Under the pieces are notes generated by a model that saw nothing but the letters and a program-made list of their open reading frames with translations, did no database searches and had not been told where the DNA came from. A program made the translations under genes and the position numbers. 64,000 bases of DNA. Origin: Clostridium sp. Ade.TY (lineage in GTDB: Bacteria; Bacillota; Clostridia; Clostridiales; Clostridiaceae). Shown here piece by piece: positions 36,935-45,630 of this stretch (the stretch's first letter is position 1; each line of letters begins with the position of its first letter). The stretch covers positions 1 to 64,000 of the forward strand of contig NZ_AVSV01000028.1 in the NCBI RefSeq assembly GCF_000498355.1, read 5' to 3'.

Positions 36935-37999
36935 ATGAATAAAAAGTTTAAAGATAATTATAAAGATATATTTTCTGAAGAAAATATTAAAAAGAAAATA
37001 TTAATTCATTATGGTTTAGATAATGCAAAACTTGAAATAATAAAATTTAAAGATACTGATAAACAAAGAGTAGTTTATAAAGTTACTAAAGATAATATTT
37101 CTTATTGCTTAAAAAAAGTTTATTTTGATGAAAAAAATCTACTTTTTGTTTATTCAGCTTTAGAATGGCTATGGAAAAACGGAATAAAAACTCCAAGACT
37201 TTTAAATACATTATCTAAAGAAAAGTATGTAAAATTTAAAAATATGTTTTTCATACTGACTACTTGGATAGATGGTATTAAATGTGATTTTGATAATTCA
37301 AATCATTTAATAATCTCAATAAGACAGCTTGCAGGAATACATGCTTCTTCAAGGAAATTTAAACCAATACCTGGGAGTGAAAATCGTATAGGCCTTTCTG
37401 ATTATTACATATCTACAGCAAAACATTTTAATCAGTTATTATCATACTATAATTTAGCTTATAAAATATCAGATAAATTTTCTAATGAATTTTTACAACA
37501 CTTTGATGATAATTTAGAACTTGCTAAAACTTCATTATATCTAACATCAAATATAAATGATAATGAACTATCTAAATCTTTATGTCATGGTGATTATGTT
37601 AATAAAAATATTATTTTTGACCATGACTTTAATATATGGGTAATAGACTTAGATAAATGTAGATTTGATTATTCTCCTAGAGATTTTGCTTATTTTCTTA
37701 GAAGGCTTTTAAAAAGAGATAATACTTGTTTTAATGTTGAGCTTACTTTATCTCTTTTAAGAGAATACAATAATATATCAAAACTCACTCCTTCTGATTT
37801 AAGATATATTTTAGCATATACATCATTCCCACAAAAATTTTGGAAACTTTCAAGAGATTACTACAAGAATATAACTAAATGTAATAAAACAGCTTTCTTA
37901 AATTTACTTCAAAAATCTAATGATAAAACTTATTTCCAACTAAAATTTATTCAAGAAATATTACCTAGAATTGAATCAGAATATGGGGTTAAACTTTAA
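36935..37999 (+). CDS. CotS-like spore coat kinase-fold protein
   Basis: A 354-residue protein of the CotS/YutH family, with an aminoglycoside-phosphotransferase-like kinase fold. The catalytic loop is LCHGDYVNKNIIF (H-G-D..N), and the Mg-binding WVIDLDKCRFDYSPRDFAYF follows. The N-terminal lobe has VYKVTKDNISYCLKKV. CotS proteins are spore coat components in Bacillus; whether they phosphorylate a substrate is unclear. A plain small-molecule kinase is the alternative. ATG start after AAGGAGATTATTTA. It is divergent from dgt and convergent with ppdK. Confidence 0.82.
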   Translation: MNKKFKDNYKDIFSEENIKKKILIHYGLDNAKLEIIKFKDTDKQRVVYKVTKDNISYCLKKVYFDEKNLLFVYSALEWLWKNGIKTPRLLNTLSKEKYVKFKNMFFILTTWIDGIKCDFDNSNHLIISIRQLAGIHASSRKFKPIPGSENRIGLSDYYISTAKHFNQLLSYYNLAYKISDKFSNEFLQHFDDNLELAKTSLYLTSNINDNELSKSLCHGDYVNKNIIFDHDFNIWVIDLDKCRFDYSPRDFAYFLRRLLKRDNTCFNVELTLSLLREYNNISKLTPSDLRYILAYTSFPQKFWKLSRDYYKNITKCNKTAFLNLLQKSNDKTYFQLKFIQEILPRIESEYGVKL

Positions 38000-38034
38000 A
38001 AAAATCCTAGAGAATATTATCTCTAGGATTTTTA
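38000..38034. terminator. bidirectional terminator
   Basis: Perfect 12-bp stem AAATCCTAGAGA / TCTCTAGGATTT with a 6-base loop and A/T flanks, between the CotS-like gene and ppdK. Confidence 0.9.
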
Positions 38035-38040
38035 TTAAGA

Positions 38041-40671
38041 TTATTTTCTTTTATTTTTAACTTGTGCTTGAGCTGCTGCAAGTCTTGCAAGCGGAACTCT
38101 AAATGGTGAACAAGATACATAATCTAATCCTATATTATGGAAGAATTCAACTGATGAAGGATCTCCACCATGTTCTCCACATATACCAAGTTTTATATCT
38201 TTTCTTGTTTCTCTACCTTTTTCTACTGCCATTTTAACCAGCTTACCAACTCCATCTTGGTCAAGTTTTGCAAAAGGATCTTGTTCATAAATTCCTTTTT
38301 CATAGTATGAACCTAAGAACTTAGCAGCATCATCTCTTGAGAATCCAAAAGTCATTTGAGTTAAGTCATTTGTACCAAATGAGAAGAACTCAGCTTCTTT
38401 TGCAATATCATCAGCAGTAATGCAAGCCCTTGGAATTTCTATCATAGTTCCAACTTTATATTCTATTTTAGTTCCCTTTTCATCCATCACTAATTCTGCA
38501 GTATTAACAACTATATCTTTAACATATTTTAACTCTTTAAGTTCTCCAATTAATGGAATCATAATTTCTGGAACTACATTATACCCTCTCTCAACATTAA
38601 CAGCTATTGCAGCCTCAATAATTGCCCTTGTTTGCATTTCTGCAATTTCAGGATAAGTTACTGCAAGACGACATCCTCTATGTCCCATCATTGGATTAAA
38701 TTCATGCTTACTATCTACAGCATTTTTAATTTCTACTACATCAACATCTAGCTCTTTAGCTAATACTTCCATATCCTCATCAGTATGAGGTAAGAATTCA
38801 TGTAGAGGTGGATCTAGAAGTCTTATTGTAGCTGGCATTCCTTTAAGTGCTTCATAAATTCCTATAAAATCTGCTCTTTGCATTGGAAGTATTTTATTAA
38901 GTGCTTTTCTTCTATCTTCCTCTGTCTTAGCTATTATCATTTCTCTAACTGCTAATATTCTATCTTCAGCAAAGAACATATGCTCTGTTCTACAAAGTCC
39001 TATACCTTCTGCCCCAAACTCTACAGCTTGTTTAGCATCTCTTGGAGTATCAGCATTAGTTCTAACCTTTAATGCTCTTATTTCATCAACCCACTCCATA
39101 AATGTTTTAAAATGTCCTGTAATTTCTGGAGTTACTGTTTTTATTTTTTCTCCATATACATTTCCAGTAGTTCCATCTATTGAAATGTAATCATTATCAG
39201 TATAAACTTTACCGTTAACTTCTAAAGTTTTATTTTCTTCATTTACTTTTAACTCTCCACATCCTGCAACACAACAAGTTCCCATTCCTCTAGCTACAAC
39301 AGCTGCATGTGAAGTCATACCACCTCTAACTGTAAGTATTCCTTGTGCTGCTATCATACCTTCTATATCTTCTGGTGATGTTTCAAGTCTAACTAAGACT
39401 ACTTGCTCTCCATTTGCAGCTCTTTCTTTAGCTTCCTCTGCAGTAAATGATATTTTACCACATGCAGCTCCTGGTGAAGCAGGTAAACCCTTTGCAATTG
39501 GATTTGCTTTCTTTAAATCATTATCATAAAAAGCTGGATGAAGAAGTGTATCTAATTGTTTAGGCTCAACCTTAAGTATTGCCTCTTCTTTTGAAAGCAT
39601 TCCTTCTTCAACTAAATCAACGGCAATTTTAAGTGCAGATTGTGCTGTTCTCTTACCATTTCTAGTTTGAAGGAAGTATAGTTTACCTTCTTCAATAGTT
39701 ATTTCCATATCTTGCATATCTTTATAATGCTTTTCTAATACATTAACAATTTCAACAAACTCTTTATATATTGCTGGATTTTGTTCTTCTAATTTTTTTA
39801 TAGGAAGAGGTGTTCTTATTCCTGCAACAACATCTTCACCTTGAGCATTCATTAAGTATTCTCCATATATTTCATTTTCTCCATTAGCTGGATTTCTTGA
39901 GAATACAACCCCTGTTCCTGAAGTTTCTCCCTTATTACCAAATACCATTTCTTGAACGTTTACTGCTGTACCCCATTCACCTGGTATGTCATTTAATCTT
40001 CTATATACTATAGCTCTTGGATTATTCCATGATCTAAATACAGCTGTTACTGATTCTATTAATTGTGTTTTTGGATCTTGAGGAAATTCTTCTCCCTTTT
40101 CTTTTAAATATATTGCTTTATACATTGAAACAAGCTCTTTTAAATCATCAGCAGTTAAGTCTGTATCAAATTCAACTCCATTACGCTCTTTCATTTCATC
40201 AATTTTATTTTCAAATAATCTTTTTTCAATTCCCATAACAACATCTGAGAACATTTGAATAAATCTTCTATATGAATCATAAGCAAACCTTGGATTATTT
40301 GTAGCCTTTGCAATTGCCTCAACAGAAATATCATTAAGTCCAAGATTCAATATAGTATCCATCATACCAGGCATTGAAACTCTAGCCCCTGATCTTACTG
40401 AAACAAGAAGTGGATTTTCAGTACTTCCAAATTCCTTTCCAGTAATATTTTCTAATTCTCTCATACACTTCTCTATTTCTTCTATTATTGAAGATGAAAT
40501 TACTTTGCCATCTTCATAATATTTGTTACAAGCCTCTGTTGTAACTGTAAATCCTTGTGGCACCGGCACTCCAAGGGTTGACATTTCCGCTAGGTTGGCA
40601 CCCTTTCCACCTAGCAAATTTTTCATTGATGCGTTTCCTTCCTTAAAAAGATAAACGTACTTTTTCTCCAT
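38041..40671 (-). CDS. ppdK: pyruvate, phosphate dikinase
   Basis: An 876-residue enzyme interconverting pyruvate + ATP + Pi and PEP + AMP + PPi, a key node of clostridial glycolysis and gluconeogenesis. Layout: N-terminal nucleotide-binding domain (LLGGKGANLAEM; VSVRSGARVSMPGMMDTILN), the swivelling phosphohistidine domain with the histidine in GGMTSHAAVVARGMGT (near residue 455), and the C-terminal PEP/pyruvate TIM barrel ending in KLGICGEHGGDP with the catalytic cysteine. Length is normal. ATG start after CGGAGGAGTATTGAG. A CcpN-like repressor gene lies 73 bases upstream, and a palindrome sits between them, so control by energy or gluconeogenic state is likely. Confidence 0.97.
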   Translation of the reverse strand: MEKKYVYLFKEGNASMKNLLGGKGANLAEMSTLGVPVPQGFTVTTEACNKYYEDGKVISSSIIEEIEKCMRELENITGKEFGSTENPLLVSVRSGARVSMPGMMDTILNLGLNDISVEAIAKATNNPRFAYDSYRRFIQMFSDVVMGIEKRLFENKIDEMKERNGVEFDTDLTADDLKELVSMYKAIYLKEKGEEFPQDPKTQLIESVTAVFRSWNNPRAIVYRRLNDIPGEWGTAVNVQEMVFGNKGETSGTGVVFSRNPANGENEIYGEYLMNAQGEDVVAGIRTPLPIKKLEEQNPAIYKEFVEIVNVLEKHYKDMQDMEITIEEGKLYFLQTRNGKRTAQSALKIAVDLVEEGMLSKEEAILKVEPKQLDTLLHPAFYDNDLKKANPIAKGLPASPGAACGKISFTAEEAKERAANGEQVVLVRLETSPEDIEGMIAAQGILTVRGGMTSHAAVVARGMGTCCVAGCGELKVNEENKTLEVNGKVYTDNDYISIDGTTGNVYGEKIKTVTPEITGHFKTFMEWVDEIRALKVRTNADTPRDAKQAVEFGAEGIGLCRTEHMFFAEDRILAVREMIIAKTEEDRRKALNKILPMQRADFIGIYEALKGMPATIRLLDPPLHEFLPHTDEDMEVLAKELDVDVVEIKNAVDSKHEFNPMMGHRGCRLAVTYPEIAEMQTRAIIEAAIAVNVERGYNVVPEIMIPLIGELKELKYVKDIVVNTAELVMDEKGTKIEYKVGTMIEIPRACITADDIAKEAEFFSFGTNDLTQMTFGFSRDDAAKFLGSYYEKGIYEQDPFAKLDQDGVGKLVKMAVEKGRETRKDIKLGICGEHGGDPSSVEFFHNIGLDYVSCSPFRVPLARLAAAQAQVKNKRK

Positions 40672-40712
40672 CTCAATACTCCTCCGTTCAATACTAATGT
40701 TATCTATACTAT

Positions 40713-40727
40713 CGGTAATATTTACCG
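40713..40727. promoter_or_regulatory. perfect palindrome before ppdK, candidate operator
   Basis: CGGTAATATTTACCG is a 15-bp perfect palindrome around a single central base, in the 73-bp gap between the CcpN-like repressor gene and ppdK. It has no T run on either side, so it looks more like an operator than a terminator. Which protein binds it is not known. Confidence 0.5.
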
Positions 40728-40744
40728 CAGTTAGCTTAATTTAA

Positions 40745-41377
40745 TTATTTATTATTTCCTAATTTAACAAATAACTTTGTAACGTTAGTCTTTGACACTT
40801 TACCCACTATTTTGTATTGTTCTCTCTCTTCTACCATAATTTTTTCAACAATTGGAATACTATCAATTTCATGTTCTATTATTTTTTTTGCTATATCATA
40901 AGCTGGATCATCAACTGTACCACATACTATATTGGGCATTCTAGTCATTATTACACCTACAGGTACTTTGTGTATATCAGTCCCTCCTATTGCAATTTTA
41001 AGAAAATCTTTTCTTGAAACTGCACCAGTTAAAACTCCTGCATTTTCAACAAATAAAGTTCCAACATCATTCAAAAACAAGTATACGATTGCATCGTAAA
41101 CCGTTGTACTTTCATTTACTATTGAAGGTTTTGACATAATATCTTTAACTTTTATTTCGTTTATATATTCATTTACTAAACTGCTTTTTGGTTTATTTGA
41201 GTATACATATCCAACCTTAGGTCTTGCATCTAATGTTCCTATCATTGTTAAAATTGCAAGGTCTGCCCTTAAAGCAGCTCTTGTAACCCCTAATTTTTCT
41301 GCTAAAGCTTCGCTAGTTACAGGCTGTCCCTCTTTTACTAGTTTAATTATCTCTTCTTGTCTTTCTGACAATTTCAA
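40745..41377 (-). CDS. ccpN: CcpN-type repressor with CBS domains
   Basis: A 210-residue regulator like Bacillus CcpN: an N-terminal winged helix (about 1-60; KLSERQEEIIKLVKEGQPVT, then EALAEKLGVTRAALRADL) and two CBS domains (about 75-205) that sense ATP/ADP. In Bacillus CcpN represses gapB and pckA under glycolytic conditions. Here it stands directly before ppdK and is a good candidate regulator of it. Start taken as TTG 41377 after AGAGGGATCG; the upstream ATG at 41416 has no ribosome site. The leader holds a 12-bp inverted repeat flanking the promoter. Confidence 0.88.
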   Translation of the reverse strand: MKLSERQEEIIKLVKEGQPVTSEALAEKLGVTRAALRADLAILTMIGTLDARPKVGYVYSNKPKSSLVNEYINEIKVKDIMSKPSIVNESTTVYDAIVYLFLNDVGTLFVENAGVLTGAVSRKDFLKIAIGGTDIHKVPVGVIMTRMPNIVCGTVDDPAYDIAKKIIEHEIDSIPIVEKIMVEEREQYKIVGKVSKTNVTKLFVKLGNNK

Positions 41378-41398
41378 AATCGATCCCTCTTTCCAAAT

Positions 41399-41519
41399 AC
41401 AAGGAATATTGAACAAATTGTTAAATTTTTGAAATTATAATCTAATTATACCATGTAATTCCAATTTGACTATACTATTTTTTCAAAAATTTGTAATAAA
41501 TCCATAAAATATTCCTTGT
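41399..41519 (-). promoter_or_regulatory. ccpN promoter flanked by a 12-bp inverted repeat
   Basis: An extended -10 promoter (TGGTATAAT, minus strand, 41453-41445) lies between two halves of a perfect inverted repeat: ACAAGGAATATT at 41399-41410 and AATATTCCTTGT at 41508-41519. One half sits in the 5' leader just before the ribosome site, the other about 65 bp upstream of the promoter. This layout suits autoregulation by looping, but no binding data exist. Confidence 0.5.
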
Positions 41520-41570
41520 TTATTGATTTTATCTTAAAATTTAATCTGTTTTTCTTATAATTTCTTTTGT

Positions 41571-42167
41571 TTATTCTTTATCGTCAAATTTTACTGTATA
41601 TGTATATACAGTATCATCTCCTGTATAAACATTAGTTTTATTTTTTTTATTTTTTACATTATTAAACTTATCCTTAACCATTTCAGTAAAATCTAATGCT
41701 TTACCTTTAACTTCTTTGGCAGCATTTTCAACATATTTATTTACTACTTCAACACTACCATCACATTTTGTTATTTCAATAGTTAATTTTGTTATAGCAG
41801 CTGCAATTACTCCAAATGCTAATATTGGTGGAATTATAACAGCTATAACAGTTGCTGCTATTCCAGCATTTACAGGAACATCAACTATTACAGAATCATC
41901 TTTTTTAACTCTTATTCTGCTTACATTTCCCTTTTCTATAATATCTTTTAACCATGCCTTAAGTTCATCTATACTTACTGATTTTTTTTCATCTTCTTTC
42001 TTGTTTGAATTTTCTTCAGCAAATGGAACTACAACATTACTTTCTATATATATTAAAGCTTCTAAAACATCTCCATCATTAAGTTCTAGAGCTTTTTTTG
42101 CAGCTTCATAAGTAACTCCTGTTCTTTCTCTTATTTGATCTACTTTTTCTAAAGTAATTTCCTTCAT
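41571..42167 (-). CDS. UBA-like / DUF4342 domain protein
   Basis: A 198-residue protein with an N-terminal UBA-like three-helix segment (about 6-42; VDQIRERTGVTYEAAKKALE, then LNDGDVLEALIYIE), very like the start of EF-Ts, followed by a charged linker and a DUF4342 domain (about 70-150) with the hydrophobic stretch VNAGIAATVIAVIIPPILAF. A basic, Lys-rich tail ends the protein. DUF4342 proteins are small membrane-interacting proteins of unknown role. ATG start after AGGAGTGATAATTC, six bases past the recO stop, so it is probably in the era-recO operon. Confidence 0.78.
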   Translation of the reverse strand: MKEITLEKVDQIRERTGVTYEAAKKALELNDGDVLEALIYIESNVVVPFAEENSNKKEDEKKSVSIDELKAWLKDIIEKGNVSRIRVKKDDSVIVDVPVNAGIAATVIAVIIPPILAFGVIAAAITKLTIEITKCDGSVEVVNKYVENAAKEVKGKALDFTEMVKDKFNNVKNKKNKTNVYTGDDTVYTYTVKFDDKE

Positions 42168-42173
42168 GAATTA

Positions 42174-42914
42174 TCACTCCTTTAAGTAATTTAACATTTC
42201 TAAACTCTTAGGTTTTTTTGAATAATTTGATGATATTATAAAGCTTGTAACTCTCTCAATTTCTTTTTTTATATCCTTTGATAAATTAAGTCTAAAAATT
42301 TTATCTGCAGTAGTGTTAGATAAAAACTTTAAGGAATTATAACACCCTTTAGAAACATAGAGTCCATGAGTTTTTTCACATTCATCACAAACTCCACCAA
42401 AGTTTGAAAGACTTATATAATTAGATACATTAATTTTTTTTCTACAATTAACACAATTATCTAAAATAAGTCCATAACCCGTTGCTTTTAAAAGTTTTAA
42501 TTCAAATGACCTTATAAGTAACTCATAATCTATAGCATCTGTATCTAAAAGGTATAATGTAGTTATAAATTCTTTATAAAGATATAAGTTTTTCTCTCCT
42601 TCTATTAATGCTATATCAATAAGCTCACATAAATAAGAAGAATATGTAAGCTTATCTAAGTTACTCATAAGGCCTTGAAATGAGTTAATTATTTTACCTT
42701 CCTGCATGTTAGATAAATTTTTACCTTTAAAAATTGTATAATCTCCATAACAAAGAGGAAGAGTGATTGCAAATAAACTACTTTTACTCTTTTTAGCTCC
42801 TCTAGCTACAGCTGTAATCTTACCTAAATTTTCAGTGTAAATCCAAATTAATTTATCATTTTCTTTATAATCAAGAGCTTTAATAATAACACCTCTTGTA
42901 TTTATTAAAGACAA
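42174..42914 (-). CDS. recO: DNA repair protein RecO
   Basis: A 246-residue RecO, which helps RecR load RecA onto SSB-coated DNA. The N-terminal OB fold carries NTRGVIIKALDYKENDKLIW and ARGAKKSKS; the C-terminal helical part holds a zinc motif CVNCRKK...GVCDECEK (four cysteines, about 156-180). Length is normal. Start TTG 42914 after GGAGGTTGATTTTAA. It follows era by 21 bases. Confidence 0.93.
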   Translation of the reverse strand: MSLINTRGVIIKALDYKENDKLIWIYTENLGKITAVARGAKKSKSSLFAITLPLCYGDYTIFKGKNLSNMQEGKIINSFQGLMSNLDKLTYSSYLCELIDIALIEGEKNLYLYKEFITTLYLLDTDAIDYELLIRSFELKLLKATGYGLILDNCVNCRKKINVSNYISLSNFGGVCDECEKTHGLYVSKGCYNSLKFLSNTTADKIFRLNLSKDIKKEIERVTSFIISSNYSKKPKSLEMLNYLKE

Positions 42915-42935
42915 TTAAAATCAACCTCCAAATAT

Positions 42936-43826
42936 TTACTTAAGTTTTTTATATCCAAGTTCCTTAAGCAGTATTTGGTTATCTCTCCATTCTTTTCTGA
43001 CTTTAACCCATATTTTTATATTAACTTTACTTCTTAAAAATCTTTCTAATTCATATCTTGAAGATTCACCTATTCTCTTTAAACATTGCCCATTTTTTCC
43101 TATTATTATTCCTTTATGAGAATCTTTTTCGCATATTAAATCTACTTCTATATGATAAGTTCCATTTTCTTTTTGTTTCATTTGAATTACATCTACTGCA
43201 ATACCATGTGGAACTTCATCTCTTAATGTTCTTAGAGCCTTTTCTCTTACAATTTCAGCTACAACAAATCTTTCTTGTACATCAGTTATCATATCTTCTG
43301 GATAATATTTAGGTCCTTCTGGTAATTCTTCTACCATAAGTTCTAATAATTTATCAACATTTTTACCTTTCATTGCTGATATTGGAATTATTTCTTTAAA
43401 ATCAAATTCCTTTGAAAAATCTGCTAATGACTTAGCTACAGTTTCTTTACTGAATTCATCAATTTTATTTAAAACTAAAAAAACTGGTGCTTTTTTGTCT
43501 CTTAAAGATTCTAATATATATTTATCTCCTCTTCCAATCTCTTCTCCTGGATTAGTTAAAAAAAGAATTAAATCAACATCTTTAGTTGAATCTTTTGCTG
43601 AATTAACCATATACTCTCCAAGTTTATGCTTAGGCTTATGAATACCTGGTGTATCAACGAATATCATTTGATAGTCATCTGTTGTTAAAATTGTTTGTAT
43701 ATTATTTCTTGTTGTTTGTGGTTTATTAGAAACTATTGAAAGTTTCTCTCCCATTATATAATTCATTAATGTAGATTTCCCAACATTTGGTCTTCCTACT
43801 ATTGAAACAAATCCTGATTTAAACAT
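42936..43826 (-). CDS. era: GTPase Era
   Basis: A 296-residue essential GTPase needed for 30S subunit maturation. G domain: [18 protein letters not shown] (P-loop, about 11-28), [14 protein letters not shown] (G3) and NKID (G4). The C-terminal KH domain binds 16S rRNA ([20 protein letters not shown]). Length is normal. ATG start after AGGAGGAAAA. It is preceded by cdd and followed by recO, the usual Firmicute order. Confidence 0.97.
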   Translation of the reverse strand: MFKSGFVSIVGRPNVGKSTLMNYIMGEKLSIVSNKPQTTRNNIQTILTTDDYQMIFVDTPGIHKPKHKLGEYMVNSAKDSTKDVDLILFLTNPGEEIGRGDKYILESLRDKKAPVFLVLNKIDEFSKETVAKSLADFSKEFDFKEIIPISAMKGKNVDKLLELMVEELPEGPKYYPEDMITDVQERFVVAEIVREKALRTLRDEVPHGIAVDVIQMKQKENGTYHIEVDLICEKDSHKGIIIGKNGQCLKRIGESSRYELERFLRSKVNIKIWVKVRKEWRDNQILLKELGYKKLK

Positions 43827-43837
43827 TTTTCCTCCTG

Positions 43838-44236
43838 TTACTCTAGGTCCTTTCTTGTGAAAGTTCCTGGCATTATCTCATCTAAAGTTTTTTCTATATA
43901 ATCATTTTCATTTTTTATTATATAAATTTTTATATTTTCATCCTCTGCAAATTCACTTATTACCTGTCTGCAAATTCCACAAGGATAAGTATAGTTATTT
44001 GGATCACCTATAAGTGCAAGAGCCTTAAGCACTCTATTTCCTTTTGAAACTCCATTAAATATTGCACTACGCTCTGCACAATTTGTAGCTCCATATGAAG
44101 CATTTTCTATATTGCATCCTGTATATATATTTCCGTCTTCAAAAAGAGCTGCTGCTCCTACTTTAAAGTTTGAATATGGACAATATGCTTTCTCTCTCAC
44201 TTCTATAGCTTCTTTTATTAAGTTTTTATTTACCAT
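43838..44236 (-). CDS. cdd: cytidine deaminase
   Basis: A 132-residue homotetrameric-type zinc deaminase that converts cytidine and deoxycytidine to uridine forms. The zinc and catalytic residues are in [11 protein letters not shown] (C and E) and [12 protein letters not shown] (two cysteines); the N-terminal substrate block is [17 protein letters not shown] start with AGGGATTTTAT upstream. It lies 11 bases before era, an arrangement also seen in Bacillus. Confidence 0.96.
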   Translation of the reverse strand: MVNKNLIKEAIEVREKAYCPYSNFKVGAAALFEDGNIYTGCNIENASYGATNCAERSAIFNGVSKGNRVLKALALIGDPNNYTYPCGICRQVISEFAEDENIKIYIIKNENDYIEKTLDEIMPGTFTRKDLE

Positions 44237-44332
44237 ATAAAATCCCTCACTTTAAATTGTATAATCTATTTAACCATATGTGCTATATATTATATCACTA
44301 ATAGTAAAATTTAAAAAGTTATATCTATATGT

Positions 44333-45034
44333 TTACCCATTAAATATTGTAAATATAAGTAGAGTAATTAATATTCCAAAAATAGCACCAACTAAAACTT
44401 CTAAAGTAGAATGTACTTCTGAGTCGACTCTACTTTGTGCTGTAATAAAAGCCATAATAAAACTTAGAACTATACATATTGGTTCTTCTGTTATTAATGA
44501 TATAGCAGTTGCTATTGAAAATGCCAAAGCACTATGGCCACTTGGCATTCCACCTTTAAGAGGTGTTCCTTCACCAAATACAGCCTTTATAATTACAGTT
44601 AATATACATACAACAACTAATACAATAAATATTGTATATGGCTCTGAACTTTTTATTTTATGAAGTAATATAAATGAAAAATTAGATAATTTATCCCAAA
44701 AGATAACATAACCAACTACAACAGCATTTATAGCAGTAATTATTACTGCCCCTGCTGCAACATTTTTAGCTATTTTAGCTAATGGATGATAATAATTTGT
44801 ATTCATATCAACAACAGCTTCTATAGCTGTATTAAAAAGCTCTGCACTTATTACCATAGATATAGTTATAGCTAATATTAGAAATTCAATTTTTGAAACA
44901 TCAAAAAACAAACAACCTATAAGAACTAATACTGAAACTATCATATGTATTTTCATATTTCTTTGAGTTCTAACTGTATAAATAACCCCATCTATAGCAT
45001 TATTAAAACTATCTACCATTTTTTTCAGTCTCAT
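44333..45034 (-). CDS. dgkA: diacylglycerol/undecaprenol kinase fused to PAP2 phosphatase
   Basis: A 233-residue membrane protein with two domains. Residues 1-115 are a DgkA-type kinase with three helices and the motif ISAELFNTAIEAVVD (catalytic glutamate). Residues about 150-233 are a PAP2-type phosphatase with KGGMPSGHSALAFS (motif 2) and SRVDSEVHSTLEVLVGAIFG (motif 3 histidine); the first motif is reduced to KAVFGEGTP. In Firmicutes the kinase usually phosphorylates undecaprenol, so the fusion puts opposite activities on the lipid carrier in one chain. ATG start after AAGGGTGGTTTT. It lies between cdd and ybeY. Confidence 0.88.
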   Translation of the reverse strand: MRLKKMVDSFNNAIDGVIYTVRTQRNMKIHMIVSVLVLIGCLFFDVSKIEFLILAITISMVISAELFNTAIEAVVDMNTNYYHPLAKIAKNVAAGAVIITAINAVVVGYVIFWDKLSNFSFILLHKIKSSEPYTIFIVLVVVCILTVIIKAVFGEGTPLKGGMPSGHSALAFSIATAISLITEEPICIVLSFIMAFITAQSRVDSEVHSTLEVLVGAIFGILITLLIFTIFNG

Positions 45035-45051
45035 AAAACCACCCTTATAAT

Positions 45052-45552
45052 TTACCTAGTAATATTTAATTTTAAAAGTATATCTTCTTCTCTTTTTCTC
45101 ATTATTTTCTTTTCATCTTCTTCCATATGGTCATAACCTAAAAGATGTAAAACTGAATGAACAACTAAATAACAAGCTTCTCTTTCAAAGGAATGATTAT
45201 ACTCCTTACTTTGTTCTAAAGTTCTCTCTAGTGATAATACTATATCACCTAACACTAATTCTTCTCCATCTAAGAATGTTTCATCAAAATCTTTGTTTAA
45301 ATAAACTTCTTTAAATACTTTTTTATCATCATAGTTTAACATTGGAAAAGATAAAACATCTGTTGCTCTATCTATACCTCTTGTTTCATTATTTATTTCT
45401 CTTATTTCATTATTGTCAACAAATAACATAGATATTTCACAATCAACGTTTACTTCTTCTTCTTTTAAAGCAAAGGTTATTACTTTTTCTAAATTATTTA
45501 TAAAATCTTCTGTTATATTTATTTTATCCTGTCTATTATCTACATATATCAT
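45052..45552 (-). CDS. ybeY: endoribonuclease YbeY
   Basis: A 166-residue metal-dependent endoribonuclease for 16S rRNA 3'-end maturation and ribosome quality control. The signature [18 protein letters not shown] (H-x3-H-x5-H) is at about 131-148, and the block [18 protein letters not shown] is conserved. ATG start after AAAGGGAGAAAAAAT. It follows pgpH and precedes dgkA, as in Bacillus. Confidence 0.95.
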   Translation of the reverse strand: MIYVDNRQDKINITEDFINNLEKVITFALKEEEVNVDCEISMLFVDNNEIREINNETRGIDRATDVLSFPMLNYDDKKVFKEVYLNKDFDETFLDGEELVLGDIVLSLERTLEQSKEYNHSFEREACYLVVHSVLHLLGYDHMEEDEKKIMRKREEDILLKLNITR

Positions 45553-45600
45553 ATTTTTTCTCCCTTTATATTTATTTTTATATTTATATTATAAACTAAA

Positions 45601-45628
45601 TTATGGGGAGTTTAACACTCCCCATAAT
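45601..45628 (-). terminator. hairpin between pgpH and ybeY
   Basis: Perfect 10-bp GC-containing stem TTATGGGGAG / CTCCCCATAA with a 7-base loop right after the pgpH stop. The following minus-strand sequence lacks a real T run, so it may stabilise or attenuate rather than fully terminate. Confidence 0.5.
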
Positions 45629-45630
45629 AA

